From Xanthobacteraceae bacterium (lineage in GTDB: Bacteria > Pseudomonadota > Alphaproteobacteria > Rhizobiales > Xanthobacteraceae), in NCBI GenBank assembly GCA_030037895.1, contig JASHPW010000025.1, positions 1 through 50,851 of the forward strand: a stretch of 50,851 nt of DNA, given 5' to 3'. Position numbers and translations under genes: made by a program. Position 1 is the first letter of the stretch, and each line of letters begins with the position of its first letter. This document shows positions 37,162 to 46,009 of the stretch, piece after piece. Under the pieces are notes generated by a model. That model saw only the letters and a program-made list of their open reading frames with translations, did no database searches and was not told where the DNA came from.

Positions 37162-38559
37162 TCATCCACTCAACATCACCGATATCTGCTGGCCGCCGCG
37201 GTCTATGGTGATGCGCCATTGCCGGCCGCCGCCATTGGCGATGCGTTCGAGGTCGGCGGATTTGGCGATTCTTTGATTGTTGACCGAAACGACGATGTCG
37301 CCCTTCTGGAAGCCGAGCGACTGCGCCGGCGAGCCGTCGGCCACGGCGGTGATGACGACGCCCTCGGTCTGCGGATCCAGGTGCAGCTCGTCGGCCAAGG
37401 CCGGCGAAAGATTGGCGACCGTGGCGCCGAGGAAAGGCGAGCGACCGCGAATCTTGATCTCGTTGCGCGGCGTGTCGGGAAGGCCTTCGAGCGCAACGGC
37501 GACCGTCATGGCCCTGCCCTGCCGGATCAGGCCGACCTGCGCGCTGCCGCCGAGCGGCTTGGTGGCGAAGCGATAATCGAAGGCGTTGGGATCCTCGACA
37601 TCGGCGCCGTCGATACTGACGATGAGATCGCCGGGCCTGAGGCCGGCGCGCGCCGCGGGCCCGCCGGGCGCGACGCTCGCCACCAGCGCGCCGCTCGGTC
37701 GCTTGAGGCCGAGACTGTCGGCGATCTCCGCCGTGACCTCCTGCAGCTTGGCGCCGAGCCACGGCCGCTTCACCGCGCCGCTGCCGCCCTTGGCGGAGGC
37801 GACCACCACGCGCACCATGTTTGCCGGAATCGCGAAGCCGATCCCCTGCGATCCGCCCGAGCGCGAATAGATCGCGGTGTTGATGCCGACCAATCGGCCG
37901 TCGAGGTCGACCAGGGCGCCGCCGGAATTGCCGGGATTGATGGCGGCGTCGGTCTGGATGAAGAATTGATAGTCGCTGATGCCGACTTGCGTGCGCGCCA
38001 GCGCCGAGACGATGCCGTGCGTGACCGTCTGTCCGATCCCGAACGGGTCGCCGATCGCCAGCACCACGTCGCCGACCTTAAGTTCGTCGGAATTGCCGAA
38101 TTCGAGCACCGGAAAGCGCTCGTGCCCGCCCTTGATGCGCAGAACGGTGAGATCGCTGCGCTCGTCCTTGAGCACGATGTCGGCGTCGAATTCGCGCTTG
38201 TCGGCAAGCGAGATCTTGACCTCGCTCGCCCCCTCGATCACGTGGTAATTGGTGACGACGAGGCCGGTGGGATCGACGATGACGCCGGAACCGAGCGAGC
38301 GCTCGACCTGCTCGCGCGGCACCCTGCCGAAGAACTGACGGAAGAACGGATCGTTGAAGAACGGGTTGCGCCGTTCGACGACGCGGGCGGCATAGACGTT
38401 CACCACCGCCGGCGCCACGCGCTCGACCACCGGCGCGAACGAAAGCTGCGGCTCGCCGGGCGAAGCCGGGACCCGGCGGTCCTGGGCGTTGGCGGTCACG
38501 AGTTGCACCAACAGCGTGCCCACGGCGAAACCAATCGAGACGACACGCGGATGCAGCAT
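37162..38559 (-). CDS. Do-like periplasmic serine protease with two PDZ domains
   Basis: HtrA/Deg family protease, 465 residues. A signal peptide or anchor (about 1-26, VSIGFAVGTLLVQLVTANAQ) precedes a trypsin-like domain with the triad His106 (NYHVIEG), Asp136 (ERSDLTVL) and Ser212 (GNSGGAL). Two PDZ domains follow at about 265-350 and 375-460. It should degrade or hold misfolded proteins in the periplasm. The ATG at 38559 is chosen; a TTG six codons earlier also keeps the frame but has no advantage. A GGATCC-rich stretch precedes the start. Whether it is closer to DegP or DegQ cannot be settled by eye. It is followed by rarA. Confidence 0.92.
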   Translation of the reverse strand: MLHPRVVSIGFAVGTLLVQLVTANAQDRRVPASPGEPQLSFAPVVERVAPAVVNVYAARVVERRNPFFNDPFFRQFFGRVPREQVERSLGSGVIVDPTGLVVTNYHVIEGASEVKISLADKREFDADIVLKDERSDLTVLRIKGGHERFPVLEFGNSDELKVGDVVLAIGDPFGIGQTVTHGIVSALARTQVGISDYQFFIQTDAAINPGNSGGALVDLDGRLVGINTAIYSRSGGSQGIGFAIPANMVRVVVASAKGGSGAVKRPWLGAKLQEVTAEIADSLGLKRPSGALVASVAPGGPAARAGLRPGDLIVSIDGADVEDPNAFDYRFATKPLGGSAQVGLIRQGRAMTVAVALEGLPDTPRNEIKIRGRSPFLGATVANLSPALADELHLDPQTEGVVITAVADGSPAQSLGFQKGDIVVSVNNQRIAKSADLERIANGGGRQWRITIDRGGQQISVMLSG

Positions 38560-38569
38560 TGGAAGGATC

Positions 38570-38860
38570 CTATGCAACCATATCCGAAGTACGTGCCAAG
38601 CGCGTCTTGATCATGTTGTTGATTTGACGTGTCGAGTCTATGACCCGCAGGCGTTTCTTAAGGTCCGCATAAGAGAAGCTGTTCAACAGGTCCACAAACG
38701 CGACGTTGACGAACGACGACGATGTAGTCTGGACACCCTCAAATGAAACGACAACACCGGCTTTTTGTCTACTCAGCTCACTGCTTAAACGCCTGAACAC
38801 GATTTCACCTTCCTCCGATGTATTCGCTCCAGAAACGAGATCGCGGATACGAATCACCAT
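38570..38860 (-). CDS. STAS-like DUF4325 domain protein
   Basis: Small protein of 96 residues. The segment GEIVFRRLSSELSRQKAGVVVSFEGVQTTSSSFVNVAFVDLL is the DUF4325 pattern, a STAS-like fold, followed by a basic C-terminus. GGGAGGA lies seven bases before the ATG at 38860, a strong start. The stop of the remnant STAS reading frame overlaps this start (ATGGTGA), indicating a former coupled pair. In other genomes DUF4325 proteins sit beside STAS or histidine-kinase-like ATPase proteins; the role is unknown to me. The DNA here is visibly richer in A and T than the flanking protease and ribosomal genes, suggesting horizontal arrival. Confidence 0.78.
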   Translation of the reverse strand: MVIRIRDLVSGANTSEEGEIVFRRLSSELSRQKAGVVVSFEGVQTTSSSFVNVAFVDLLNSFSYADLKKRLRVIDSTRQINNMIKTRLARTSDMVA

Positions 38861-39199
38861 TGCAGTTCCTCCCGCTCCTCGGGCAGCTCTTCAATTGTAT
38901 CCGTGCGAATTTCGATATCGATTGTGGTCCCCGGAGAGAAACCGACATTGTCCGACACCGTCGGACGAATCGCGCGGATCACAATTGACAAAGTCGGCCT
39001 TCGTCCCTTTCTCACTCAGCCAATTAATAAGATTGCTTAGGAAAACGACCCCGGCTGGACGAATGAAATCGAGCTGCGCAAAATCGAAAATGAGCTTGTC
39101 AGGGAACCCCTCTCTGCAAGACGCAACTACGTCGGCTGCGACTTTCGCCAAAGTCTGCCCATCAAATTGCGCCGGCAACTTGATAACGGGATTGGTCAT
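38854..39199 (-). pseudogene. Broken STAS-domain gene (frameshift and probable internal deletion)
   Basis: From the ATG at 39199 (GGGAG just before it) the frame encodes a STAS-type start: PVIKLPAQFDGQTLAKV, then KLIFDFAQLDFIRPAGVVFLSNLINWL. It ends at 38891 after an unlikely tail. In the +1 frame the sequence continues sensibly as VGFSPGTTIDIEIRTDTIEE and stops at 38854, overlapping the DUF4325 start. The GTTIDIEI end resembles the last strand of a GHKL ATPase domain. I infer that a longer STAS-ATPase gene lost its centre and its frame. As an intact ORF it would be 102 residues. Confidence 0.65.
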
Positions 39200-39244
39200 G
39201 ATCTCCCGATACCATGCGGCAGGGAACGTCAGCCGCACCGCTTC

Positions 39245-39673
39245 CTACGCCGGCACGGGCGCAGCTTCTGCGGCGCGGGCCTCAACCGGCCCGGAATCCT
39301 TGCCCTTGGCCGCCACGTCGCGGTCGACGAACTCGATCACCGCCACCGGCGCCGAATCGCCATAGCGGAAGCCGGCTTTGAGCACGCGGACATAGCCGCC
39401 GTTGCGCTCCTTGTAGCGCGGGCCGATCACCGCGAAGAGTTTCTTGACCATGGCGAGGTCGCGCAACTGCGCAATCGCCTGCCGGCGGGCGTGCAGGTCG
39501 CCGCGCTTGCCGAGGGTGACCAGCTTCTCGACGACCGGGCGCAGGTCCTTCGCCTTCGGCAGCGTGGTGATGATCTGCTCGTGCTTGATGAGCGACGCGG
39601 CGAGGTTCGCCAGCATGGCGCGGCGATGATCCGAGCGGCGGTTGAACTTGCGGTGGGTCTTGGCGTGACGCAT
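39245..39673 (-). CDS. rplQ: 50S ribosomal protein L17
   Basis: Large-subunit protein of 142 residues near the exit tunnel. The start [21 protein letters not shown] is invariant in the family, followed by [29 protein letters not shown] and [15 protein letters not shown]. The last 20 or so residues ([22 protein letters not shown] region) form an Ala/Glu-rich tail, common in alphaproteobacterial L17. It is the last gene of the alpha operon. Its ribosome-binding GGAG lies within a perfect 7-bp palindrome just before the ATG. Confidence 0.97.
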   Translation of the reverse strand: MRHAKTHRKFNRRSDHRRAMLANLAASLIKHEQIITTLPKAKDLRPVVEKLVTLGKRGDLHARRQAIAQLRDLAMVKKLFAVIGPRYKERNGGYVRVLKAGFRYGDSAPVAVIEFVDRDVAAKGKDSGPVEARAAEAAPVPA

Positions 39674-39688
39674 GTCTGGACTCCAGAC
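39674..39688 (-). promoter_or_regulatory. Palindrome enclosing the rplQ ribosome-binding site
   Basis: GTCTGGA (39674-39680) and TCCAGAC (39682-39688) flank one base directly upstream of the rplQ ATG. On the mRNA the GGAG of the ribosome-binding site is part of this stem, so folding could lower rplQ translation. Confidence 0.55.
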
Positions 39689-39758
39689 AACGGACAATAG
39701 AGGACAGATAAAAGAGGAATGCCTGTCAGTCCTCCGTCGTCCGTCTTCCGTCCTCTGT
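39689..39758. repeat. GGACGACGGA-type repeat between rpoA and rplQ
   Basis: CGGACAATAGAGGACAG at the left and CCTCCGTCGTCCGTCTTCCG then TCCTCTGTT at the right form an imperfect inverted repeat. The same word family is found between rpsE and rplR. Confidence 0.65.
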
Positions 39759-40790
39759 TCAGTAATGATCCTCGAAGCGCTTGGCCAGCTCCTCGATGTT
39801 CTCCGGCGGCCAGCCCGGCACTTCCATGCCAAGATGCAGACCCATTTGCACCAGCACTTCCTTGATCTCGTTGAGCGACTTCCTGCCGAAATTCGGCGTG
39901 CGCAGCATCTCGGCCTCGGTCTTCTGCACCAGATCGCCGATATAGACGATGTTGTCGTTCTTCAGGCAGTTGGCCGACCGCACCGACAGCTCGAGCTCGT
40001 CGACCTTCTTGAGGAACGCCGGGTTGAAGGCGAGATCGGGAATGGCCTCCTGCGCGGTCTCGCGCTTGGGCTCCTCGAAGTTCACGAACACGTTGAGCTG
40101 GTCCTGGAGGATGCGCGCGGCGAAGGCCAACGCATCCTCGGGGCTGACGGCGCCGTTGGTCTCGATCGACAGCGTGAGCTTGTCGTAGTCGAGAATCTGT
40201 CCTTCGCGCGTGTTCTCCACCTTGTAGGAGACCTTGCGCACCGGCGAATAAAGGCTGTCCACCGGGATCAATCCGATCGGCGCGTCCTCCGGACGGTTGC
40301 GCTCGGCCGGGATGTAGCCCTTGCCGATATTGACCGTGAATTCCATGCGGATCTCGGCGCCCTCGTCGAGCGTGCACAAAATGAGGTCGGGATTGAGCAC
40401 GACGACATCGCCCACGGTCTGGATGTCGCCCGCGGTCACCGTGCCCGGACCCTGCTTCTTCACCACCATGCGCTTGGGCCCCTCGCCCTGCATCTTGATG
40501 GCGATGTCCTTGATGTTAAGCACGATGTCGGTCACGTCCTCGCGCACGCCGGCGATCGAGGAAAACTCGTGCAGCACGCCGTCGATATGCACCGACTGGA
40601 CGGCGGCGCCCTGCAGCGAGGACAACAGAATGCGCCGCAGCGCGTTGCCGAGCGTCACACCGAAGCCGCGCTCCAGCGGTTCGGCGACCACCGTCGCCGC
40701 GCGCCGCGTATCGGCCCCGGCGCTGACCTGCAGCTTGCTTGGCCTGATCAGTTCCTGCCAGTTCTTCTGGATCGTCACGTCATCACCCAT
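39759..40790 (-). CDS. rpoA: DNA-directed RNA polymerase subunit alpha
   Basis: Core RNA polymerase alpha, which dimerises to start assembly and binds promoters through its C-terminal domain. From the ATG at 40790 it has 343 residues, the usual rhizobial length, starting [17 protein letters not shown]. The N-terminal domain has [23 protein letters not shown]; the C-terminal domain has [21 protein letters not shown] and ends FEDHY. This ATG has no good ribosome-binding site. An in-frame ATG at 40874 has TAGGAG upstream and would add 28 residues coded partly by a GCCCCAC/GTGGGGC hairpin. I keep the conventional start. The gene lies between rpsK and rplQ in the alpha operon. Confidence 0.95.
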   Translation of the reverse strand: MGDDVTIQKNWQELIRPSKLQVSAGADTRRAATVVAEPLERGFGVTLGNALRRILLSSLQGAAVQSVHIDGVLHEFSSIAGVREDVTDIVLNIKDIAIKMQGEGPKRMVVKKQGPGTVTAGDIQTVGDVVVLNPDLILCTLDEGAEIRMEFTVNIGKGYIPAERNRPEDAPIGLIPVDSLYSPVRKVSYKVENTREGQILDYDKLTLSIETNGAVSPEDALAFAARILQDQLNVFVNFEEPKRETAQEAIPDLAFNPAFLKKVDELELSVRSANCLKNDNIVYIGDLVQKTEAEMLRTPNFGRKSLNEIKEVLVQMGLHLGMEVPGWPPENIEELAKRFEDHY

Positions 40791-40817
40791 CGCGTTGCGC
40801 GGCGTAAAAAGCTCGCG

Positions 40818-40841
40818 CGCCCCACTCCGCTCCGTGGGGCG
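40818..40841. repeat. Hairpin repeat at the 5' end of rpoA
   Basis: CGCCCCAC (40818-40825) and GTGGGGCG (40834-40841) flank TCCGCTCC. The CACTCCGCTCC core resembles the repeat between rarA and rluC. It lies between two in-frame ATG codons of rpoA. Confidence 0.65.
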
Positions 40842-40887
40842 AAGATCGAGCGGCGGCAGATGTTCCAATTCCATCGGCCGGTTTCTC

Positions 40888-41277
40888 CTATACGCGCCGC
40901 CGCTTGCGCGGGCGGCAGCCGTTGTGCGGGATCGGCGTCACGTCGCGGATCGAGGTGATGGTGAAGCCGGCGGCCTGCAGCGAGCGCAGCGCCGACTCGC
41001 GCCCCGAACCGGGACCGGCCACCTCCACTTCGAGCGTGCGCATGCCGTGCTCCTGCGCCTTCTTGGCGGCGTCCTCGGCGGCGACCTGCGCCGCATAGGG
41101 CGTCGACTTGCGCGAACCCTTGAAACCCATCGTACCCGCCGAGGACCAGGCTATGGTGTTGCCCTGGACGTCGGTGATGGTAATCATCGTGTTGTTGAAC
41201 GTCGCATTCACGTGCGCGACGCCGGAGGCGATGTTCTTGCGCTCGCGGCGGCGGACGCGCGTGGCTTCCTTACCCAT
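40888..41277 (-). CDS. rpsK: 30S ribosomal protein S11
   Basis: Small-subunit platform protein, 129 residues. The start [23 protein letters not shown] and the motifs [36 protein letters not shown] and [16 protein letters not shown] are diagnostic. The upstream frame to 41430 is intergenic. In the alpha operon it follows rpsM after a 100-base gap that holds a hairpin-like repeat (about 41330-41372). Its TAG stop overlaps the TAGGAG ribosome-binding site before rpoA. Confidence 0.97.
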   Translation of the reverse strand: MGKEATRVRRRERKNIASGVAHVNATFNNTMITITDVQGNTIAWSSAGTMGFKGSRKSTPYAAQVAAEDAAKKAQEHGMRTLEVEVAGPGSGRESALRSLQAAGFTITSIRDVTPIPHNGCRPRKRRRV

Positions 41278-41377
41278 TCTGAACCCTTTCGCGGATCGGA
41301 ACCGGCCGCTCCGGTGTCGTCTGGTTCCCCTCCCTTCCCCGCGCCGCTCGCGCGCGAGCAAAGAAAGGGGAGATACG

Positions 41378-41746
41378 CTATTTCTTCTTGCCGGCGATTG
41401 GCTTGGCCGGACCCTTGCGGGTGCGTGCATTGGTGTGGGTGCGCTGTCCGCGCACCGGCAGGCCGCGGCGATGACGCAACCCGCGGTAACAGCCGAGATC
41501 CATGAGCCGCTTGATGTTCATGGCAACCTCGCGCCGCAGATCGCCCTCGACCATATAGTCGCGGTCGATCACCTCGCGCAGTTGCAGCACTTCCTGATCG
41601 GTCAGTTGCGACACTCGGCGGGAATCGGGCAGCGACACTTTGTGCATGATCTCCTTGGCCTTGGTGGGACCAATGCCGTAGATATATTGCAATGCCACCA
41701 CGACGCGCTTGTTGGTCGGGATATTGACACCGGCGATACGGGCCAC
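41378..41746 (-). CDS. rpsM: 30S ribosomal protein S13
   Basis: Small-subunit head protein of 122 residues that contacts the large subunit and t[36 protein letters not shown] at the start and the basic [25 protein letters not shown] tail are diagnostic. First gene of the alpha cluster after adk. About 225 bases separate it from adk; that gap has no gene I can support and may hold a promoter for the alpha genes. Confidence 0.97.
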   Translation of the reverse strand: MARIAGVNIPTNKRVVVALQYIYGIGPTKAKEIMHKVSLPDSRRVSQLTDQEVLQLREVIDRDYMVEGDLRREVAMNIKRLMDLGCYRGLRHRRGLPVRGQRTHTNARTRKGPAKPIAGKKK

Positions 41747-41971
41747 GTCAGTTGCTCCTTGTGCGGGTCGGCCGAGGATCGCCTCGTGCCGCCCGGCCGC
41801 TCTCTATCGATCCGAATTTCACCTGAGAAGCCACAAACGTAAAAAAGCCAACGCCTGCCTGCCGCTGCGGCTTGGCATCGCTCATCAATCTCCGACTGGA
41901 TATTTCGGGCTTATTAATGGATTCCTCGCGCCTTCGTCAACCTCGGCCAGCGATTTCGTGGATAAATCGGT

Positions 41972-42721
41972 CTACCTCCGGTGGTTTCCCGCATCGGACC
42001 GACGCATTCCGCCGTTACGTCCGCGCCCCGCTTTGCGACCCCCGCGCCCCGCTTTGCGCCGACCGGCCGTTAAAGAGTTCTTTGATTTTTTTCCTATACG
42101 AGCCACAGGAGACGACTTCCGGACCGGCTTTTTGCCCGAGCCCGCGGCCAATACGTTTTCGATCTCCGTAGCGACCTCCCGGATGGGCGCCATGCCGTCA
42201 ACGGAGTGCAGCGCGCCCTGCCGGCGGTAATAGGCGATCAGCGGCGCGGTCTGCTCGCGGTAGGCGGCGAGGCGGCGACGCAACACGTCGGGGCTGTCAT
42301 CGTCCCGCAGCGGCTCGCCCCGCGCCTTCATTTCCGCGATCCGGCTTTCGATGCGCTTGACCAGGACGTCCTCATCGACGCGCAGCTCGATCACCGCGTC
42401 GAGCGCGACGCCGTGCCGCGCCAGCATGCGGTCAAGCGCTTGCGCCTGCGGCACGGTCCGGGGAAAGCCGTCGAGGATGAAGCCCTTACGCGCGTCCGGC
42501 TGCTCGATGCGTTGCGCGACGATCTCGACCACGATGTCGTCGGGCACCAGGTTGCCGCGGGCCATGATATCCCGGGCCCGGCGGCCGACGGGCGTGTCGG
42601 CGCGCACTGCGGCGCGCAGCATGTCCCCGGTTGAGAGCTGGACTGTTCCGTATTTGGCGACGACATGCTGGGCCTGCGTTCCCTTGCCAGCCCCCGGCGG
42701 GCCCAGCAGGATCAATCTCAT
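41972..42721 (-). CDS. adk: Adenylate kinase with basic C-terminal extension
   Basis: Interconverts AMP, ADP and ATP in the cytosol. The P-loop [10 protein letters not shown] is at residues 7-16, with [21 protein letters not shown] and the short lid typical of alphaproteobacteria. The catalytic domain ends near residue 190 (EIENVLAAG). A further 58 or so residues are Lys, Arg and Gly rich, including a seven-residue tandem (GRKAGRG) coded by two 17-bp copies of CCGCGCCCCGCTTTGCG (42021-42037 and 42042-42058, 21 bases apart). This tail is not part of the usual enzyme. The start overlaps the secY stop as ATGA, so the pair is coupled in the spc operon. Confidence 0.93.
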   Translation of the reverse strand: MRLILLGPPGAGKGTQAQHVVAKYGTVQLSTGDMLRAAVRADTPVGRRARDIMARGNLVPDDIVVEIVAQRIEQPDARKGFILDGFPRTVPQAQALDRMLARHGVALDAVIELRVDEDVLVKRIESRIAEMKARGEPLRDDDSPDVLRRRLAAYREQTAPLIAYYRRQGALHSVDGMAPIREVATEIENVLAAGSGKKPVRKSSPVARIGKKSKNSLTAGRRKAGRGGRKAGRGRNGGMRRSDAGNHRR

Positions 42722-44049
42722 CTACGGCGCCCCCTCAGTTTCGATCGTTTGATCAGGCCTTCGTACTGGTGCGCCAGCAAATAGCCCTGCACCTGCGCCA
42801 CCGTATCCATGGTGACGCTGACCACAATGAGCAGCGAGGTGCCACCGAAATAGAACGGCACCGCCGCGTAGGAGATCAGGATCTCGGGGAAGAGGCACAC
42901 CACCGCCAGATAGGCGGCTCCGATCACCGTGACCCGCGACAACACGTAATCGATGTATTCGGCCGTGCGCTCGCCCGGCCGGATGCCGGGGACGAAGCCG
43001 CCGTGTTTTTTCAGATTATCGGCGGTCTCCGTCGGGTTGAACACGACCGCCGTGTAGAAGAAGGCGAAGAAGACGATGAGGCCGACATAGAGCGCGAGGA
43101 ACAGCGGCCGGCCGTGCGAGAGCTGGGTCGTTATCGCCGTGAGCCATTCCGGCCCTTGTCCCGCCGTGAAATTGGCGACCGTGGTCGGCAGGAGGAGCAA
43201 GGAGGAGGCGAAGATCGGCGGGATCACGCCCGACGTATTGAGCTTGAGCGGCAGGTGCGACGACTGGCCCTCGAACATACGATTGCCCACTTGGCGCTTC
43301 GGATATTGGATCAGGAGACGGCGCTGCGCCCGCTCCATGAAGACGATGAAGGTGATGACCGCGACCGCCATCACCAGGACGATGAGGATGAGCCCGGTCG
43401 AGAGCGCGCCCTGGCGGCCGAGCTCGAGCGTACCGGCGATAGCCGACGGCAATTGGGCGACGATCCCCGACATAATGATGAGCGAGGTACCGTTGCCGAT
43501 GCCGCGCTGCGTGATCTGTTCGCCGAGCCACATCAGGAAAATGGTGCCGCCGGTAAGCGTGATCACGGTCGAGATGCGGAAGAACAGGCCGGGATTGGCG
43601 ACCACGGTGGCGGCGCCTTCGAGGCCGACGGCTATGCCGTAGGCCTGGACCGCGGCCAAGAGCACGGTCAGGTAACGCGTGTATTGGTTGATCGTCTTGC
43701 GGCCCTGCTCGCCCTCCTTCTTGAGCTGTTCGAGCGTCGGCGACACCGTCGTCATCAACTGGATGATGATCGAGGCCGAGATGTAGGGCATGATGTTGAG
43801 CGCGAAGATCGCCATGCGGTGGATGCCGCCGCCGGCGAACATGTTGAACATCCCGAGAATGCCGCCGGCCTGGGTGCGGAAAATCTGGTCCCAGGCGTTG
43901 GGATCGATGCCCGGCAGCGGAATGTAGGTGCCGAGCCGATAGACGAGCAGCGCGCCGAGCGTGAACCAAATGCGTTTTTTCAGCTCTTCGGCCTTGGCCA
44001 GCGCCGAGAAGTTGAGATTGGCCGCCAGTTGTTCTGCCGCGGAGACCAT
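42718..44049 (-). CDS. secY: Preprotein translocase subunit SecY
   Basis: Channel-forming subunit of the Sec translocon in the inner membrane, 443 residues with ten hydrophobic segments. Diagnostic motifs include [11 protein letters not shown] near residue 40, [37 protein letters not shown], the loop with QYPKRQVG, and [31 protein letters not shown]. Its stop overlaps the adk start. A composite palindromic repeat fills the 137-base gap from rplO. It is the membrane-protein gene of the spc operon, in its normal place. Confidence 0.97.
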   Translation of the reverse strand: MVSAAEQLAANLNFSALAKAEELKKRIWFTLGALLVYRLGTYIPLPGIDPNAWDQIFRTQAGGILGMFNMFAGGGIHRMAIFALNIMPYISASIIIQLMTTVSPTLEQLKKEGEQGRKTINQYTRYLTVLLAAVQAYGIAVGLEGAATVVANPGLFFRISTVITLTGGTIFLMWLGEQITQRGIGNGTSLIIMSGIVAQLPSAIAGTLELGRQGALSTGLILIVLVMAVAVITFIVFMERAQRRLLIQYPKRQVGNRMFEGQSSHLPLKLNTSGVIPPIFASSLLLLPTTVANFTAGQGPEWLTAITTQLSHGRPLFLALYVGLIVFFAFFYTAVVFNPTETADNLKKHGGFVPGIRPGERTAEYIDYVLSRVTVIGAAYLAVVCLFPEILISYAAVPFYFGGTSLLIVVSVTMDTVAQVQGYLLAHQYEGLIKRSKLRGRRR

Positions 44050-44088
44050 GCGCCAATACTCCGTATGCCCCGCCCTATATAGGCGCTA

Positions 44089-44188
44089 GAGCATGATCCG
44101 GAAAAGCGGAAACCGGTTTTCCAAAAAGATCATGCTCCGCCAAAAAGCTGGAGCGGGATGACGACTCGAAGATAAGTCATCCCGCCCT
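44089..44188. repeat. Composite palindromic repeat, copy 3, inside the spc operon
   Basis: The first hairpin has arms GAGCATGATC (44089-44098) and GATCATGCTC (44128-44137) around GGAAAAGCGGAAACCGGTTTT. The second, GCGGGATGA to TCATCCCGC (from about 44153 to 44185), is the same as in copy 1. It lies between rplO and secY. Confidence 0.88.
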
Positions 44189-44681
44189 AGGCCGCCGGTT
44201 CGCCCGCTCGTCGTGCCCTTGGAGCGAGGATTTCGACCGTGCCCCCGGCCTTTTCCACCGCGGCCACCGCCGACTTCGACGCGCCGAACACCGACACGGC
44301 GATCTTAGCCTTGATCTCGCCGCCGCCAAGAAGCCGCACCCCGTCCTTGGCGCGGCGCAGGATCCCGGCGTCGACCAGGGTCGCGGCGTCGATCCGCGCC
44401 GCCGGGTCGAGGCGGCCGGCATCGATCGCCTGCTGCAGGCGTCCGAGATTGACCTCGTTGAGCTTGCGCGCAAATTTCACATTCTTGAAGCCGCGCTTGG
44501 GCAGGCGGCGGTGCAACGGCATCTGGCCGCCTTCGAAGCCCTTGATGCGCACGCCGGAGCGCGCGGTCTGCCCCTTGCCGCCGCGGCCGCCGGTCTTGCC
44601 TTTGCCGGAGCCGATGCCGCGGCCGATGCGCTTGCGCGTCTTGCGGGCGCCCGGCCGGCCGGCGAGTTCCTGAAGTTTCAT
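44187..44681 (-). CDS. rplO: 50S ribosomal protein L15
   Basis: Large-subunit assembly protein, 164 residues. [34 protein letters not shown] and [17 protein letters not shown] are invariant in the family; the C-terminal domain has GAKGxxR-like [19 protein letters not shown]. It follows rpmD by 52 bases and precedes secY. The stop falls at the edge of a composite palindromic repeat, so mRNA end-formation or stabilisation between rplO and secY is possible. Confidence 0.96.
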   Translation of the reverse strand: MKLQELAGRPGARKTRKRIGRGIGSGKGKTGGRGGKGQTARSGVRIKGFEGGQMPLHRRLPKRGFKNVKFARKLNEVNLGRLQQAIDAGRLDPAARIDAATLVDAGILRRAKDGVRLLGGGEIKAKIAVSVFGASKSAVAAVEKAGGTVEILAPRARRAGEPAA

Positions 44682-44733
44682 CGTTTCGTCGCTCCTCGCA
44701 TGGGCACCGCCCCCGCTGGCGGGAAAGACAGGT

Positions 44734-44934
44734 TCATTTCTCCACCACCTCGACGAGATGCGACACCTTGGCGATCATGCCGCGCGTTTGCGGCGTATCG
44801 GGGAGTTCGGCGATGCGGCCGATCTTGTTGAGCTTGAGGCCGACGAGCGTCTCGCGCTGGCGGTGATGACGACGCATCGGGCTGCCCGTCTGCCGGACCT
44901 TGACGGTCTTGTCCGCGTTCTTGTCCGCATTCAT
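44734..44934 (-). CDS. rpmD: 50S ribosomal protein L30
   Basis: Small large-subunit protein, 66 residues: [31 protein letters not shown] and the ending HLVEVVEK are diagnostic. The frame extends a little upstream as MNADKNAD, a short charged lead that is normal in alphaproteobacteria. Located between rpsE and rplO, the conserved spc order. Confidence 0.95.
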   Translation of the reverse strand: MNADKNADKTVKVRQTGSPMRRHHRQRETLVGLKLNKIGRIAELPDTPQTRGMIAKVSHLVEVVEK

Positions 44935-44958
44935 CGCCTGCTCTCCCGGATGCGGCGC

Positions 44959-45516
44959 TCAATCGGCCGCCTGCTCAGCCTCGACGTCGCGGCGGCGCGC
45001 CTGCAGCGCCGACACCTTGATGTTGCGGCGCGCGGCGACCGCGCGCGGCGAATCCTGGCGCTTGAGCGCGTCGAAGGTGGCGCGCACCACGTTGTAGGGA
45101 TTCGACGAGCCGATCGACTTCGCCACCACGTCCTGCATGCCCAGCGTCTCGAACACGGCGCGCATCGGGCCGCCGGCGATGATGCCGGTACCGGGCGGCG
45201 CGGCGCGCAGATAGACGCGGCCGGCGCCATGGCGGCCGGCGACGTCGTGATGCAGCGTGCGCCCTTCGCGCAGCGGCACCCGCGTCAGCGTCCGCTTGGC
45301 GGCCTCGGTCGCCTTGCGGATCGCCTCCGGCACCTCGCGCGCCTTGCCGTGGCCGAAGCCGACCCGGCCCTTCTGATCGCCGACGACGACCAGAGCCGCG
45401 AAGCCGAAGCGCCGTCCGCCCTTCACCACCTTGGCGACGCGATTGATGTGGACAAGCTTGTCGACGAACTCGCCGTCGCGCTCTTCCGTTTTCCGCTCGC
45501 GGGGTTCACGGGCCAT
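44959..45516 (-). CDS. rpsE: 30S ribosomal protein S5
   Basis: Small-subunit protein affecting decoding accuracy, 185 residues. It has [26 protein letters not shown] near residue 25 and [29 protein letters not shown] in the second domain. The N-terminus is charged ([15 protein letters not shown]). Its upstream neighbour rplR is separated by a 119-base gap that contains a perfect 15-bp inverted repeat. Confidence 0.97.
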   Translation of the reverse strand: MAREPRERKTEERDGEFVDKLVHINRVAKVVKGGRRFGFAALVVVGDQKGRVGFGHGKAREVPEAIRKATEAAKRTLTRVPLREGRTLHHDVAGRHGAGRVYLRAAPPGTGIIAGGPMRAVFETLGMQDVVAKSIGSSNPYNVVRATFDALKRQDSPRAVAARRNIKVSALQARRRDVEAEQAAD

Positions 45517-45557
45517 GATGACCAGCCGTTTCGTTCATGCTTTTGCTCCGAGATGAG

Positions 45558-45622
45558 ACGACGGACGACGGAGGCCGGAATAGCCGGCGCCCTGCCGCTT
45601 ACACCTGTCCGTCGTCCGTCGT
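45558..45622. repeat. Inverted repeat between rplR and rpsE
   Basis: ACGACGGACGACGGA (45558-45572) is exactly complementary to TCCGTCGTCCGTCGT (45608-45622), with a 35-base loop. The same CGGACGACGGA words occur in the rpoA-rplQ gap. The element sits within the spc operon transcript. Confidence 0.85.
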
Positions 45623-45635
45623 CTGTCCTCCGTCA

Positions 45636-45998
45636 TCAGAAATTCAATCCGCCTTCGCGCGCGGCCTCGGCCAGCGCCTTGACGCGGCCGTGGTAAAGAT
45701 AGGCGCCGCGATCGAACACCACGTCCTTGACGCCCTTCTCCATCGCCCGCTCGGCGATGAGCTTGCCCACGGCCTTCGCCGCGTCGATGCCGGCGCCGGT
45801 TTTCAGACCCTCGCGCATCGCCTTCTCGAGCGAAGAGGCGGAGGCGAGTGTGACGCCATGGTCGTCGTCGATCAGTTGCGCATAGATGTGCTTGGAGGAG
45901 CGGAACACGCAGAGCCGCTTGCGGCCATGCGCGGCGCGACGCAAGGTGCCGCGCACGCGTCCTTGCCGCCGCTCGGTCCGGTCCTTGAGCTTGCTCAT
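45636..45998 (-). CDS. rplR: 50S ribosomal protein L18
   Basis: Binds 5S rRNA, 120 residues. [45 protein letters not shown] and [26 protein letters not shown] are diagnostic. The ATG at 45998 is chosen because the longer frame overlaps rplF. It is 11 bases from the rplF stop, as expected within one operon. Confidence 0.96.
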   Translation of the reverse strand: MSKLKDRTERRQGRVRGTLRRAAHGRKRLCVFRSSKHIYAQLIDDDHGVTLASASSLEKAMREGLKTGAGIDAAKAVGKLIAERAMEKGVKDVVFDRGAYLYHGRVKALAEAAREGGLNF

Positions 45999-46009
45999 CG
46001 GCGGCTCCG

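Noticed and set aside
41747..41971. Gap between adk and rpsM considered for a missing rpmJ (L36) gene
   Set aside because: No short Cys/His/Lys-rich L36-type frame is visible; in alphaproteobacteria rpmJ commonly lies elsewhere.
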